From: Clostridium sp.
GTDB lineage: Bacteria; Bacillota; Clostridia; Lachnospirales; Lachnospiraceae
DNA: 64,000 nt
Direction of reading: 5' to 3'
NCBI GenBank assembly: GCA_023664325.1
Contig: JAMPFS010000002.1
Span: 92,280 to 156,279 of the forward strand
Shown here: positions 1 to 9,549 of the stretch, one piece after another
How positions within the stretch are numbered: position 1 is the first letter of the stretch
Layout of the letters: each line of letters starts with the position of its first letter
The notes under the pieces: generated by a model
Told to the model about the DNA's origin: nothing
The model's database searches: none
Seen by the model: only the letters and a program-made list of their open reading frames with translations
Translations under genes and position numbers: made by a program

Positions 1-1653
1 ATGCGTGCCGATTCCCGCCATCATGCCATCCTCTAACACAATGATCTGATCCGCCTGTTTGATGGTGGAAGCCCGCTGGGACACAATAAACACTGTCATG
101 TTCTGTGTCTTTTCCCGGATTGCCTTCCGAAGCGCCGCATCTGTAGCGAAATCAAGCGCAGAAGCAGAATCATCTAAAATTAATATTTCCGGTTCCCTGA
201 CAAGCGCCCTGGCAATCGTTAAACGCTGCCTCTGTCCACCTGAAAAATTCTTGCCGCCCTGTAATACGACTTCCTCTAACCCATTCTTTTTCGCTGCAAT
301 CACATCACTGCCCTGGGCAATCCCTACTGCTCGCAGCATCTCCTGGTCCGTGGCATCCTCCTTCCCCCAGCGCAGATTATCCGCAATCGTTCCGTTAAAC
401 AATACTGCCTTTTGGGGTACGATGCCAATCCTGTCACGGAGCTGATGAAACGAGTAACCCCTGACGTTCACATCATCCACCAGTATTTCACCGCTGCTCA
501 CATCATAAAACCGGGGAATCAGATTGACAAGCGTTGATTTTCCACAGCCGGTGCCTCCAATGACACCGATTGTCTGTCCTGCCTTTGCCGTAAACGATAT
601 ATCTCGAAGCGCCGGCTCTTTCGCTCCCTTATAAGTAAAGGTAACATTTTTAAACACCACTTTATTCTCGCTGCGCTTCAAATCCACGCCAGTCGGATGT
701 TCGACTACCGACGGGGTTAATGCAAATACCTCGCCTACACGTTTGGAACAGGCTGCCGCTTTGGTGAGCAGGATAATGAGATTTGCAAGCTTGACAAGCT
801 CTACCAAAATCTGCGACATATAATTTACAAGGGCAATGACCTCCCCCTGCGAAAGCCTCCCTGTGTCCACCTGTATGCCGCCAATCCAGATAATGGCAAT
901 AATTGCCGCATTTACAATGATGTAGGTAACCGGATTCATAACCGCTGAGACCTTACCGACAAATAACTGAATCTGTTTGAGCCTGTCACTCCCCTCATTG
1001 TAATCTGCCATCTCATCCTGCTGGCGGCAAAATGCGCGGATCACACGGGCGCCTGCTAAGTTTTCCCTTGTCATCAGCAGCACATGGTCAAGCGCTTTTT
1101 GCACCTTCTCGTAAAGCGGAATCGAATACAGCATAATGCCAAACACCACCACGGAAAGCAGTGGAATCGCAACGACAAACACAATGGCAGCCTTTACATC
1201 CACCGTAAATGCCATCACCATAGCTCCTAACACAATAAACGGGGAACGCAAAAACAGTCTCAGAAACATATTGACACCTGACTGCATCTGGTTAATATCA
1301 CTCGTCATTCTTGTAATCAGTGTGGAGGTTCCTGCCTGGTCGATCTCTGTATAAGACAGCCTGTTAATATGCGCAAACAGATCCCTTCTCACGCTTTTGC
1401 CAAAGCCAACAGAAGCCTTTGCAGCAAAGTACTGCGCCGTAATCGAACAGACCAGTCCCACAATTCCAAGCAGTACCAGCACTGCACCCATTTTCCATAT
1501 ATATGGGTTGTCCTGGTTTTTAATTCCGGTATCCACAATCGCTGCCATAACTAACGGCACAAACAGCTCAAAGCTTGCTTCGAGCATTTTAAACAGGGGC
1601 GCGGTGATACTCTCCTTTTTATATTCCTTTAAATAATCGGTGATCTTAAACAT
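1..1653 (-). CDS. ABC exporter half-transporter (permease fused to ATPase), 3' end cut by window edge
   Basis: The frame starts at the ATG at 1651-1653 (MFKITDYLKEY...) and stays open to base 1, so about 551 residues are visible and the C-terminus is missing. An N-terminal type I exporter membrane domain (roughly residues 1-310) is followed by a nucleotide-binding domain with Walker A (GGTGCGKST), Q-loop (VPQKAVLF) and signature (FSGGQRQRL). Two positions are degenerate: Walker B reads ILILDDSASALD, with Asp where the catalytic Glu should be, and the switch reads IVSQRAST, with Gln for His. In BmrC/BmrD-like heterodimeric exporters one half carries such a degenerate site, so I infer that a second, canonical half lies just beyond base 1. 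The gene starts 10 bp after the esterase stop and is probably cotranscribed with it. The substrate cannot be told from sequence. Confidence 0.93.
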   Translation of the reverse strand, partial: MFKITDYLKEYKKESITAPLFKMLEASFELFVPLVMAAIVDTGIKNQDNPYIWKMGAVLVLLGIVGLVCSITAQYFAAKASVGFGKSVRRDLFAHINRLSYTEIDQAGTSTLITRMTSDINQMQSGVNMFLRLFLRSPFIVLGAMVMAFTVDVKAAIVFVVAIPLLSVVVFGIMLYSIPLYEKVQKALDHVLLMTRENLAGARVIRAFCRQQDEMADYNEGSDRLKQIQLFVGKVSAVMNPVTYIIVNAAIIAIIWIGGIQVDTGRLSQGEVIALVNYMSQILVELVKLANLIILLTKAAACSKRVGEVFALTPSVVEHPTGVDLKRSENKVVFKNVTFTYKGAKEPALRDISFTAKAGQTIGVIGGTGCGKSTLVNLIPRFYDVSSGEILVDDVNVRGYSFHQLRDRIGIVPQKAVLFNGTIADNLRWGKEDATDQEMLRAVGIAQGSDVIAAKKNGLEEVVLQGGKNFSGGQRQRLTIARALVREPEILILDDSASALDFATDAALRKAIREKTQNMTVFIVSQRASTIKQADQIIVLEDGMMAGIGTH

Positions 1654-1663
1654 ACCCTTTCCC

Positions 1664-2632
1664 TCAATTCTTTGATAATTTTCGTATAAAATGACCAACC
1701 TCTACCCATGCCTGTTTTGCCTCGGGATATAACAAAAGCCCCATCTGGAAAACATGAAACATTCCTTTGTATGTATGTTCCTTTACCTCTACACCGGCAT
1801 TTTTTGCTTTCTCTGCCACTGTCAGCGTATCACTTAAAAGCATTTCATACTCCCCAACCTGCATGAGCATTGGCGGAAACCCGGCATAATCTCCCATAAT
1901 CGGTGAAATATACGGATTTTCCGGAGTATCATCCTTATAATAACCCTCTTTGTATACTAAAGTATCTTTTGAACCGCCAAAAATGGGATCCCTTTCAAAA
2001 TTCTCCTGATAGGACTCTCCACTCTTTGTCAAATCTGTCCACGCTGACATCGTAATAATCCCCTTCGGAAGCGGCATGCCATGATTCCTTAAATACAGGC
2101 AAAGCGCTAAAGCCAGCCCGCCGCCGGCAGAATCCCCTGCCACAAAAAGCTTTTCACGGTCATAACCCTGATCCAGAATCCACTGATAAGCTGCAAGCGC
2201 ATCCTCCAATGCCGCAGGAAACGGATGCTCCGGCGCCACACGGTAATCAATGCTTAACACATCAAGGCCATTGCTCAGTTCATTGTAAAGCCCTGCCATA
2301 TTCCGATAGGTATTGTGCAGTTTCCCATAATAGCCTCCACCGTGGAGCTGCAATATGATGCCTTGCCCCGGTATTCCAAACAGAGTATTTTCCTCCTGTT
2401 CCCCGGATGGCAGGTGTACCCCGCCACCTTCTTCCTGTTTTCTCCGAAGCAGCTCCATCTGAAACTGCTCCATCTGAAGTGTTATCAATTGAAGATGCTC
2501 CGGACACTGCCATAAACGTTCCCGTTCCGAAAGCCGCATGCGAAATTCTCCTGCGCTGCTCCCCGGCAAATGATTTGCAAGCCGCACCACACGTCTTGCA
2601 GTTCTTCCACGCACACTCACCTTTTTCTCCAT
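1664..2632 (-). CDS. alpha/beta hydrolase, HSL-type esterase/lipase
   Basis: The product is about 322 residues, of the hormone-sensitive-lipase/acetyl esterase (Aes) type. The oxyanion-hole motif HGGGYYG is near residue 97 and the nucleophile motif GDSAGGG near residue 166. The candidate acid is the Asp in LLSDTLTVAEK and the candidate base the His in GMFHVFQ. There is no signal peptide, so it is probably cytosolic and acts on short-chain acyl or acetyl esters. The start is the ATG at 2632: AGAGG lies 8 nt upstream of it, whereas the in-frame TTG at 2638 would leave only 2 nt. It follows the DUF6320-like gene and precedes the ABC half-transporter by 10 bp. A role with the acyltransferase two genes upstream is inferred from position only. 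Confidence 0.9.
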   Translation of the reverse strand: MEKKVSVRGRTARRVVRLANHLPGSSAGEFRMRLSERERLWQCPEHLQLITLQMEQFQMELLRRKQEEGGGVHLPSGEQEENTLFGIPGQGIILQLHGGGYYGKLHNTYRNMAGLYNELSNGLDVLSIDYRVAPEHPFPAALEDALAAYQWILDQGYDREKLFVAGDSAGGGLALALCLYLRNHGMPLPKGIITMSAWTDLTKSGESYQENFERDPIFGGSKDTLVYKEGYYKDDTPENPYISPIMGDYAGFPPMLMQVGEYEMLLSDTLTVAEKAKNAGVEVKEHTYKGMFHVFQMGLLLYPEAKQAWVEVGHFIRKLSKN

Positions 2633-2690
2633 ACCCAAAACCTCTTTTATCTTCTATCCTTCCATGCAGACAGATCTGCCGAAGCCTCCA

Positions 2691-3386
2691 TCACACATGA
2701 AACCTGCGCTTTAACTCTCTTGTAAATTCCCTGTCTCCGAAAATAATCGTGCCAAGCAGATATAATCCCGTCACTCCGGCACTGATAACCGGCAATACGA
2801 TACTGGCAATTTTTCCCGCAAAATAAAGGCATATAATGCACACACTGAAAATTGCAATCAACAGCAATAGAAGCGTATAGCTATACCACTGCTGCCGGTT
2901 TAGCATCATCAGAAAAAATACAATGGCATCCCCAAACAGGATCACGCCCGGAATTGCCCATTGCAACGACCATCCTGACATTCCCGTAAAATAATCAATC
3001 CCCACCAAAAGGGCAATGGTAAGGCTTAGCTGCTGTCCGATCTTTGCCGCATACCCTGCATCATGGTGAATCCAATATACCATAGACAAATAGATATATA
3101 CCATAGCTGTTCCGCTAATCCCCGACCACCAAAAACCCGGAGTCACAAAATAGTTCACCGCAATCAGTCCAATCTCTGCCACAATAAACAAAAACAAAAT
3201 CAGCTTCATGACAAAATGAAGGATCGCTGCCCTCTTGCGCACATTGGGATAAGGAGCCCCGTGGTCTTTCAGCATTGAATATGCGCTCTGTTCTGCCGCC
3301 TCAATCTCTTCAAGCACGCTATGGCAAAGCGGGCAGACCGGGGTTTCATCATATACAATTACATTACAATTTTCACATTTATTCAT
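2691..3386 (-). CDS. zinc-ribbon polytopic membrane protein, DUF6320-like
   Basis: This 231-residue protein opens with a four-cysteine zinc ribbon (CENC and CPLC at about residues 4-7 and 18-21). About six hydrophobic segments follow, beginning with AILHFVMKLILFLFIVAEIGL, and the C-terminus is basic (FTRELKRRFHV). I recognise it as resembling the DUF6320 family of Firmicutes, which has no assigned function. The ATG at 3386 has AAAGG 8 nt upstream. It lies 11 bp after the condensation-type acyltransferase and 58 bp before the esterase, all on one strand, so the three are probably an operon. A membrane scaffold or partner for the acyltransferase is a guess from this arrangement. Confidence 0.8.
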   Translation of the reverse strand: MNKCENCNVIVYDETPVCPLCHSVLEEIEAAEQSAYSMLKDHGAPYPNVRKRAAILHFVMKLILFLFIVAEIGLIAVNYFVTPGFWWSGISGTAMVYIYLSMVYWIHHDAGYAAKIGQQLSLTIALLVGIDYFTGMSGWSLQWAIPGVILFGDAIVFFLMMLNRQQWYSYTLLLLLIAIFSVCIICLYFAGKIASIVLPVISAGVTGLYLLGTIIFGDREFTRELKRRFHV

Positions 3387-3397
3387 AATCCATACCT

Positions 3398-4798
3398 TTA
3401 CTCATCATATGCGCCATTGCTCTCCACAGCAACAGCTACCCCATCCTTCACAATCGTCTGAAAAAAGCGCTTCTGAATGGATGTATCTGCCAAAACGGAA
3501 CTAAACGTAAATGTCAGCACTCCATTGTAAGAACAGATCCCGCCTTTCATATTCTGCCCTTTGGACATGGATATCGTGGTATAAAAATGTTCCACGTACT
3601 GTTGATACGGCTGCCTCAGTTCTATATTCCCAATATTCGTAACCGTTGCCGTCGTCGCTTTGGCAGACGTTCCATATACCATCCGGATTCCAATATTTTT
3701 CACAAAAAGCGGCACAGCGCGCAAAATCCAGTTTTTCTCATTCGACACATTATAGGACATGATATTATTTAGGTTTTCCGGTGTGATCTGCGCCTTCAAA
3801 TCCTCGGCTACGATTTCAATCACTTCCGCTAATGTATAATTCTCCCGTTCCGGTCGGAATATCGCCGACACCATTGCAAAAAAGTTTTTCATGGTGTGCG
3901 ATTCATAGTATGGTCTTAAATTCACCGGCACACAGCAGCTAATCGGTGTCTTTGACGGCTGAGATTTCAAATATTCCCTGTATATGCTGTATACAAACAC
4001 ACCGACTAAATACTGGTTAATTGTGACGCCATATTTCTTAGCTGCCGCCTTTAGCTGGTCAACCGGAAAATAGCCATGCAAAATACCCATTTCACCTTTC
4101 GGGAGTCGTTCACTGTTCAGGCAGACTGCTCGTTCTGATTTGTAGACCTTCGCATGTCCTTTTTTGAAATTCTTGATATAACTGTCTTCCTTATCCAAAA
4201 AAATACCCGGACTGATCTTATCCTTCTCCACCTGAAGAAGCTCCGGATACTTAAGACGCAGATACTGGTAGACCAGTTCCTTTAAAAAGGTAATGCCTCC
4301 TGCGCCATCCGTCAATGCATGGAACACTTCGAGATTAATCCGGCTTTTGTAATAGGTTACACGAAACATATAATGATTATTCCGGCTTTTATCAATGTAA
4401 GCCCCGGGACTATTGTACTCCTCCCTCACAATCGGGGCAGGCTTCGTATTTTCTTCAAAATAGTACCAGAATACACCCATGCGCAGCCGCATACGGAAGA
4501 TTAGAAACTGCGGCAAAATACGATTCAATGCCTCCTGTAACAGCACCCGGTCAATGTCCTCCGTGAGACTGACGGAAATCCGGTATACATTCGTCATCTG
4601 TTCCGTGGCAATCACCGGGAAGAGATTGGCTGTATTGTCAAGCTTGTCCCATGCCAATTGTTCCCTTCTCCGGCTGCTATTCTTCTTTACCGCCTGTTTT
4701 TCCTCCGGCGCTGCTTCCTTTACAGGCTGTGCCGCATTATCCATATTCTTTTGTTTCTTAACATCCGTTTGGTCTTTTTTCTGCGCTTTCTTCCCCAT
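3398..4798 (-). CDS. condensation/alcohol acetyltransferase-like acyltransferase
   Basis: The protein is about 466 residues. A charged Lys/Glu-rich N-terminal tail of about 50 residues is followed by a chloramphenicol-acetyltransferase-like (condensation superfamily) fold. The catalytic HxxxDG motif is visible as HALTDGAGG near residue 160. A second part includes CCVPVNLRPYY and FSSVLAD, like the conserved strands after the active site in wax synthase or alcohol acetyltransferase relatives. The expected chemistry is acyl transfer from a CoA or carrier thioester to an alcohol or amine; the substrate is unknown. The start is taken as the ATG at 4798, because the AAAGGA sequence is 7 nt from it and almost abuts the upstream ATG at 4804. 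It is the first gene of the four-gene minus-strand cluster. Confidence 0.82.
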   Translation of the reverse strand: MGKKAQKKDQTDVKKQKNMDNAAQPVKEAAPEEKQAVKKNSSRRREQLAWDKLDNTANLFPVIATEQMTNVYRISVSLTEDIDRVLLQEALNRILPQFLIFRMRLRMGVFWYYFEENTKPAPIVREEYNSPGAYIDKSRNNHYMFRVTYYKSRINLEVFHALTDGAGGITFLKELVYQYLRLKYPELLQVEKDKISPGIFLDKEDSYIKNFKKGHAKVYKSERAVCLNSERLPKGEMGILHGYFPVDQLKAAAKKYGVTINQYLVGVFVYSIYREYLKSQPSKTPISCCVPVNLRPYYESHTMKNFFAMVSAIFRPERENYTLAEVIEIVAEDLKAQITPENLNNIMSYNVSNEKNWILRAVPLFVKNIGIRMVYGTSAKATTATVTNIGNIELRQPYQQYVEHFYTTISMSKGQNMKGGICSYNGVLTFTFSSVLADTSIQKRFFQTIVKDGVAVAVESNGAYDE

Positions 4799-4895
4799 TA
4801 CCATATCCTTTATATCAAATCCAGATCATACATGCCTGTAACATATTTTTCCATATACTATGTGCTATTGTACCGCAACATAGTGTATTTTTCAA

Positions 4896-4927
4896 GAAAA
4901 GGATGCCCTGTGTGATCAGGACATCCT
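4896..4927 (-). terminator. rho-independent terminator after typA
   Basis: An 11-bp stem (AGGATGCCCTG pairing with CAGGACATCCT, one G-T wobble) has a short loop. On the minus strand it is followed by CCTTTTCTTG. It lies 27 bp past the typA stop. Confidence 0.7.
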
Positions 4928-4953
4928 AATATTATGGCTTTGCCGGGCGCCGG

Positions 4954-6783
4954 CTAGCGGTTAATCCTTGCCCGCTTCCGAAGAGTCGGATCCAAAATCT
5001 TCTTCCGAATCCTTATATGTTCCGGCGTAATCTCCAAAAGCTCGTCTGTATCAATAAATTCCAATGCCTGTTCCAGGCTCAAAATTTTCGGCGGCGTCAG
5101 TTTTAATGCTTCATCTGCGCCGGACGACCGGGTATTTGTCAAATGCTTTGCCTTACACACATTAATTTCAATATCCTCCGCCTTGCCGGTCTGCCCAATC
5201 ACCATTCCGGCATATACCTGCTCGCCAGCCCCGATAAACAACGTGCCTCGATCCTGTGCATTGAAAAGACCATAGGTAATCGAGGTTCCCGTCTCAAATG
5301 CAATCAGGGAACCCTGGCTTCTGTACATCATATCTCCCTTATATGGGCCATAGTCATTAAAAATAGTGTTGATAATGCCGGTACCTTTGGTAGATGTCAT
5401 AAAATCCCCACGGAATCCAATGAGTCCTCTTGCCGGAATCAGAAACTCTAACCGTACTGTGCCATCATGTGCCGGATTCATAGCCTGGAGCTCACCTTTG
5501 CGCTCATTCAGCATACTGATGACCGTACCGGAAAATTCCTCCGGTACATCAATATAGGCAGTCTCCATCGGCTCTAACTTCTTACCATTTTCATCCTCTT
5601 TATAGATTACCTCTGCTTTGCTGACGGCAAACTCATAGCCCTCCCGCCGCATACTCTCTATCAGTACGGATAAATGAAGCTCTCCACGGCCTGAAACTTT
5701 ATAGGTATCCATTTCGTCCGTCTCCTCCACACGGAGAGAAACATCCGTATTAAGTTCCCGAAACAGTCTGTCACGCAAATGCCTTGACGTTACAAATTTT
5801 CCTTCCTTCCCTGCCAGCGGAGAATCATTTACCATAAAATTCATGGAAATGGTCGGCTCTGAAATCTTCTGGAATGGAATCGGCTGCGGATTATCCACAG
5901 AACAAAGGGTATCCCCAATATGAATATCTGCAATACCGGAAATGGCAACAATCGATCCAATGCCGGCTTCACTGATATCCACACGATCCAATCCGTCATA
6001 TTCGTAAAGCTTTCCGATCTTCACTTTTTTGCACTTGCTCTCATCATGGGCATTGACAAGCAAAACCTCCTGGTTCAGCTTAAGCGTTCCGTTATCCACC
6101 TTGCCCACGCCAATTCTTCCCACATACTCATTGTAGTCAATCGTGGAAATCAACACCTGTGTATCTGCCTCAGGATCGCCTTCCGGCGCCGGAATATAAT
6201 CGAGAATCGTCTCAAACAGCGGTTTCATATCCACCGCATCATCATCCATGCTCTTTTTTGCCACTCCATCCTTTGCAGAGGCATACACAAACGGACAGTC
6301 CAGTTGTTCATCACTCGCATCTAAGTCAAGCAAAAGCTCTAACACTTCTTCTTCGACTTCTTCGACTCTCGCCTCCGGGCGGTCAATTTTATTCACACAT
6401 ACAATCACAGGGAGATCAAGTTCCAAAGCCTTCTTTAACACAAACTTGGTCTGCGGCATAGCCCCCTCAAACGCATCTACTACTAAAATGACGCCATTTA
6501 CCATCTTTAAAACACGCTCTACCTCTCCGCCAAAATCTGCATGACCCGGCGTGTCAATAATATTAATCTTTGTTCCGTTATAATTGACCGCTGTATTTTT
6601 AGACAGAATCGTGATGCCACGCTCTCTTTCTATGTCATTAGAATCCATAACACGCTCTGCCACTTCCTGGTTTTCCCTGAATACGCCACTCTGTTTTAAA
6701 AGCTCATCTACCAGGGTTGTTTTACCGTGGTCTACATGGGCAATGATCGCTATGTTACGAATGTCATCTCTTTTCATTTTCAT
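4954..6783 (-). CDS. typA: translational GTPase TypA/BipA
   Basis: This 609-residue ribosome-associated GTPase is related to EF-G and needed for ribosome assembly under cold or stress. All G motifs are visible: AHVDHGKTTLVD (G1), RGITILSKN (G2), DTPGHADFGGEVER (G3), NKID (G4) and SAKDG (G5). The TypA-specific C-terminal part (RGLIGFRGDFMTSTKGTG...) is intact up to KRARINR. The open frame extends 34 codons further upstream, but the ATG at 6783 has GGAAGAAGG just in front of it and gives the usual family length of about 610 residues. It is monocistronic, with its own promoter (6845-6873) and a terminator at 4896-4927. Confidence 0.97.
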   Translation of the reverse strand: MKMKRDDIRNIAIIAHVDHGKTTLVDELLKQSGVFRENQEVAERVMDSNDIERERGITILSKNTAVNYNGTKINIIDTPGHADFGGEVERVLKMVNGVILVVDAFEGAMPQTKFVLKKALELDLPVIVCVNKIDRPEARVEEVEEEVLELLLDLDASDEQLDCPFVYASAKDGVAKKSMDDDAVDMKPLFETILDYIPAPEGDPEADTQVLISTIDYNEYVGRIGVGKVDNGTLKLNQEVLLVNAHDESKCKKVKIGKLYEYDGLDRVDISEAGIGSIVAISGIADIHIGDTLCSVDNPQPIPFQKISEPTISMNFMVNDSPLAGKEGKFVTSRHLRDRLFRELNTDVSLRVEETDEMDTYKVSGRGELHLSVLIESMRREGYEFAVSKAEVIYKEDENGKKLEPMETAYIDVPEEFSGTVISMLNERKGELQAMNPAHDGTVRLEFLIPARGLIGFRGDFMTSTKGTGIINTIFNDYGPYKGDMMYRSQGSLIAFETGTSITYGLFNAQDRGTLFIGAGEQVYAGMVIGQTGKAEDIEINVCKAKHLTNTRSSGADEALKLTPPKILSLEQALEFIDTDELLEITPEHIRIRKKILDPTLRKRARINR

Positions 6784-6844
6784 ACTGCCTTCTTCCTTTA
6801 CCTTTTTCAAAACTTTCTCTAAATCATTGTACACAACGTTTTCA

Positions 6845-6873
6845 AGTGTAGCACAAAGCTTGCAGGCTTTCAA
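6845..6873 (-). promoter_or_regulatory. sigma-A type promoter for typA
   Basis: Read on the minus strand: TTGAAA-N17-TACACT, ending about 60 bp upstream of the typA ATG and downstream of the glgB terminator. Confidence 0.5.
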
Positions 6874-6924
6874 GAAAATTCGCATAAAAGATAAGCTTTT
6901 TTACAAATCTTATCCATATGCCAA

Positions 6925-6964
6925 AAAACAGCACCCAAGCCCAAAAAGCTTAGGTGCTGTTTTT
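6925..6964. terminator. terminator hairpin between glgB and typA
   Basis: AAAACAGCACCCAAGC pairs with GCTTAGGTGCTGTTTT (one wobble), with A runs on the left and T runs on the right, so it could terminate on both strands. Its main job is glgB termination, 20 bp past the stop. Confidence 0.85.
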
Positions 6965-6984
6965 GCAGATGATTCCCTCTGTCA

Positions 6985-9279
6985 TTATTTTCCTGTTTTT
7001 TTCTTGGATGCCGTCTTCTTAGAAGATGCCTTCTTCGGAACATCCTCCCGGTAATCATACTTAAATACCACGACAGAAAGCGGCGGTAAATGCATGGTAA
7101 TAGAGTGCGGCCTGTCATCCCACGGCTCCTCTAAAGCCTTAATCGGCTTGCCATTCACTCTGCCCTTGCCGCCAAATTCCTCGGCATCAGAGTTCAAAAT
7201 CTCTGTGTAATTACCCGAACAAGGAACGCCTACAATAAAGCCATCCCTGTCAACCGGGGTAAAGTTACATACAAACAACAACTGATCCTTTGCTGTTGAA
7301 CCACGCCGTATAAAAGAAATAATCGAACTTTGCGGGTCATCACAGCTGATCCATTCAAATCCCATCTGATCCTGATCGTTATAATAGAATGCATCATAAT
7401 CCTGATATAAGTGATTCAGCTTCTTTACATAGTTCTGCATACCCTTATGGCTTACGGCGTCCTCGCCGTCTAACAGGAACCAGTCAAGGCTTCTCGCCTC
7501 ACTCCACTCCCGAAGCTGCGCAAATTCCTGCCCCATAAACAAGAGTTTCTTCCCCGGATGTCCATACATAAACCCATATGCCGTACGCAGGTTTGCAAAC
7601 TTATCATCATGCAGTCCCGGCATTTTATTAAGCATGGAACATTTCAAATGCACTACCTCATCATGCGAAATGACAAGAATGAAATTCTCCGAATACGCAT
7701 ACATCAGGCTAAAGGTAAGCCGGTTATGGTTAAACTGCCTGAAATATGGATCTAACTTCATATACTCTAAGAAATCATTCATCCAGCCCATGTTCCACTT
7801 GAACCCGAAACCAAGACCATTTAAGGCAACCGGCGCCGTTACGCCTGCCCATGATGTAGATTCCTCTGCGATGACAAACACTCCAAGATTTAACTCCTCG
7901 ATTGTCTTATTCAGCTTCATTAAAAGCTTGATGGCATCATAATTCTCATTGCCCCCGTCTTCATTTGGGAGCCAGTTGCCATTCTGTTTTCCATAATCGA
8001 GATAGAGCATGGAGGCTACCGCATCGACACGAAGCGCATCAACATGATATTCCTTTACCCAGAAAATAGCATTTGCAATGAGGAAATTGGCAACCTCATT
8101 CCTGCCATAATCAAATATATAAGTTCCCCAATCCGGATGTTCCCCACGTCTTGAATCCGGATGTTCAAAAAGCGGCATTCCATCAAACCTTCCAAGACCA
8201 TGCGCATCTCTTGGGAAATGCGCCGGAACCCAGTCCAGAATAACACCAATGCCATTCTTATGCATATAGTCTACAAAATACATAAAATCTGTTGGATCTC
8301 CATAACGTCTTGTCGGCGCATAATAATTTGTCACCTGATATCCCCATGAACCGTCAAAAGGATGCTCTGCAATTCCCATCAGCTCGATATGGGTATAACC
8401 CATTTCCTTCACATATTCTGCTACCATCGGCGCCAGTTCCCGATAGCTGTAAAAGCCGTTATCATCATCTTCCATACGCTTCTTCCACGAACCTAAATGT
8501 ATCTCATAAATTGCCATCGGTTCACGCAATGCATCCACACGGGAAATTCCCTTACGCCTGTCAACCCACGCTCCGTCCTTCCACTTGTAATCCGTAATAT
8601 TCTTGACGACAGAAGCGTTATCCGGTCTGAATTGTGAGCAGTTGCCAAACGGATCGGATTTGAAAATCTCCTCTCCGTATCTCGTCAGAATACAGAACTT
8701 ATAAACAGCATCCTCACCCACATCCGGAATAAACAGCTCAAAAAAACCACCGGTCTGACTGATGTGCATTGGGTGAAGCGCTCCATCCCACATATTAAAA
8801 TCACCGACAACCGAAACACGGCGCGCATGCGGCGCCCATACAGCAAAATGGGTTCCCGACACACCGTCAATCTTCATCGGATGCGCTCCTAACTTCTTAT
8901 AGATATCCCAGTGATTCCCTTCACTGAACAAATAAATATCAAAGTCGGTCAATTGATTCTCAAAACTATAGGGATCTGCCGAAACAATGGTCGAGCCATC
9001 CTGATACTGTGTCACAAGGCGGTACTTATTGCCCTGGAACTTCTTCTTTGGAAGATATAAGGCATAAAAGCCTCTGTCATCCACAGGTTCCATTTCATAT
9101 TCTGTCTTACCGGTCGGTGAAACTACCTTGCAGCTCGCAGAATGAGGCTTATATGTGGTAATCATCTGACCTTCTCCATAATCATGATTGCCCAACAACT
9201 GCTTCGGTGCATTAATCTTACCGTCCATCAATTCATCATAAAGTATCCAGTTCATCCACTGCTGAATTTTAATGTTCAT
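6985..9279 (-). CDS. glgB: 1,4-alpha-glucan branching enzyme
   Basis: This 764-residue GH13 branching enzyme makes alpha-1,6 branches in glycogen. An N-terminal CBM48-like region (around THFAVWAPHARRVSVVGDFNMW) is followed by the TIM barrel with DWVPAHFP, the nucleophile region DALRVDAVASM, the acid region EEST and LVISHDEVVH. The C-terminus ends in a lysine-rich tail (KKASSKKTASKKKTGK) not needed for catalysis, possibly aiding anionic polymer binding. The start is the ATG at 9279, because GGAGG is 6 nt upstream; an earlier in-frame start at 9321 has no such site. It stands alone, with no glgC, glgA or glgP next to it, and has its own promoter (9356-9384). Confidence 0.97.
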   Translation of the reverse strand: MNIKIQQWMNWILYDELMDGKINAPKQLLGNHDYGEGQMITTYKPHSASCKVVSPTGKTEYEMEPVDDRGFYALYLPKKKFQGNKYRLVTQYQDGSTIVSADPYSFENQLTDFDIYLFSEGNHWDIYKKLGAHPMKIDGVSGTHFAVWAPHARRVSVVGDFNMWDGALHPMHISQTGGFFELFIPDVGEDAVYKFCILTRYGEEIFKSDPFGNCSQFRPDNASVVKNITDYKWKDGAWVDRRKGISRVDALREPMAIYEIHLGSWKKRMEDDDNGFYSYRELAPMVAEYVKEMGYTHIELMGIAEHPFDGSWGYQVTNYYAPTRRYGDPTDFMYFVDYMHKNGIGVILDWVPAHFPRDAHGLGRFDGMPLFEHPDSRRGEHPDWGTYIFDYGRNEVANFLIANAIFWVKEYHVDALRVDAVASMLYLDYGKQNGNWLPNEDGGNENYDAIKLLMKLNKTIEELNLGVFVIAEESTSWAGVTAPVALNGLGFGFKWNMGWMNDFLEYMKLDPYFRQFNHNRLTFSLMYAYSENFILVISHDEVVHLKCSMLNKMPGLHDDKFANLRTAYGFMYGHPGKKLLFMGQEFAQLREWSEARSLDWFLLDGEDAVSHKGMQNYVKKLNHLYQDYDAFYYNDQDQMGFEWISCDDPQSSIISFIRRGSTAKDQLLFVCNFTPVDRDGFIVGVPCSGNYTEILNSDAEEFGGKGRVNGKPIKALEEPWDDRPHSITMHLPPLSVVVFKYDYREDVPKKASSKKTASKKKTGK

Positions 9280-9355
9280 AAAAAACCTCCATCCGTATAA
9301 TTTTTGTCTGTTTAAGGTCAAACAAAACCTTTTTCATCTCTTTTCGATATATGCT

Positions 9356-9384
9356 ATCATACCACTTTTCCCTTTTTCTGTAAA
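9356..9384 (-). promoter_or_regulatory. sigma-A type promoter for glgB
   Basis: Minus strand: TTTACA-N17-TATGAT, about 75 bp upstream of the glgB ATG. Confidence 0.55.
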
Positions 9385-9475
9385 TATTGAGAAATGAGTT
9401 TTTAGACAAATGTCTATTGCTTTGTTACGATTGTGACATGCCATCTGCGAAACAGCTTACAGGGAAACTATGCAT

Positions 9476-9527
9476 GCAAAAAGGACTGCTGTATCAGCAG
9501 ATTTTCTGCTTTGATACCACAGTCCTT
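9476..9527 (-). terminator. terminator after the HtrA protease gene
   Basis: A long stem (AAGGACTGCTGTATCA against TGATACCACAGTCCTT with one bulge/mismatch) encloses a small inner hairpin. On the minus strand it is followed by CCTTTTTGC. It lies 23 bp past the protease stop. Confidence 0.8.
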
Positions 9528-9549
9528 ACAAAACCATTTTCCTTATCTG

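Noticed and set aside
4805..4895. Extra gene between the acyltransferase and typA on the plus strand
   Set aside because: Open frames here are shadows without a ribosome binding site; the segment is an upstream region and a terminator.
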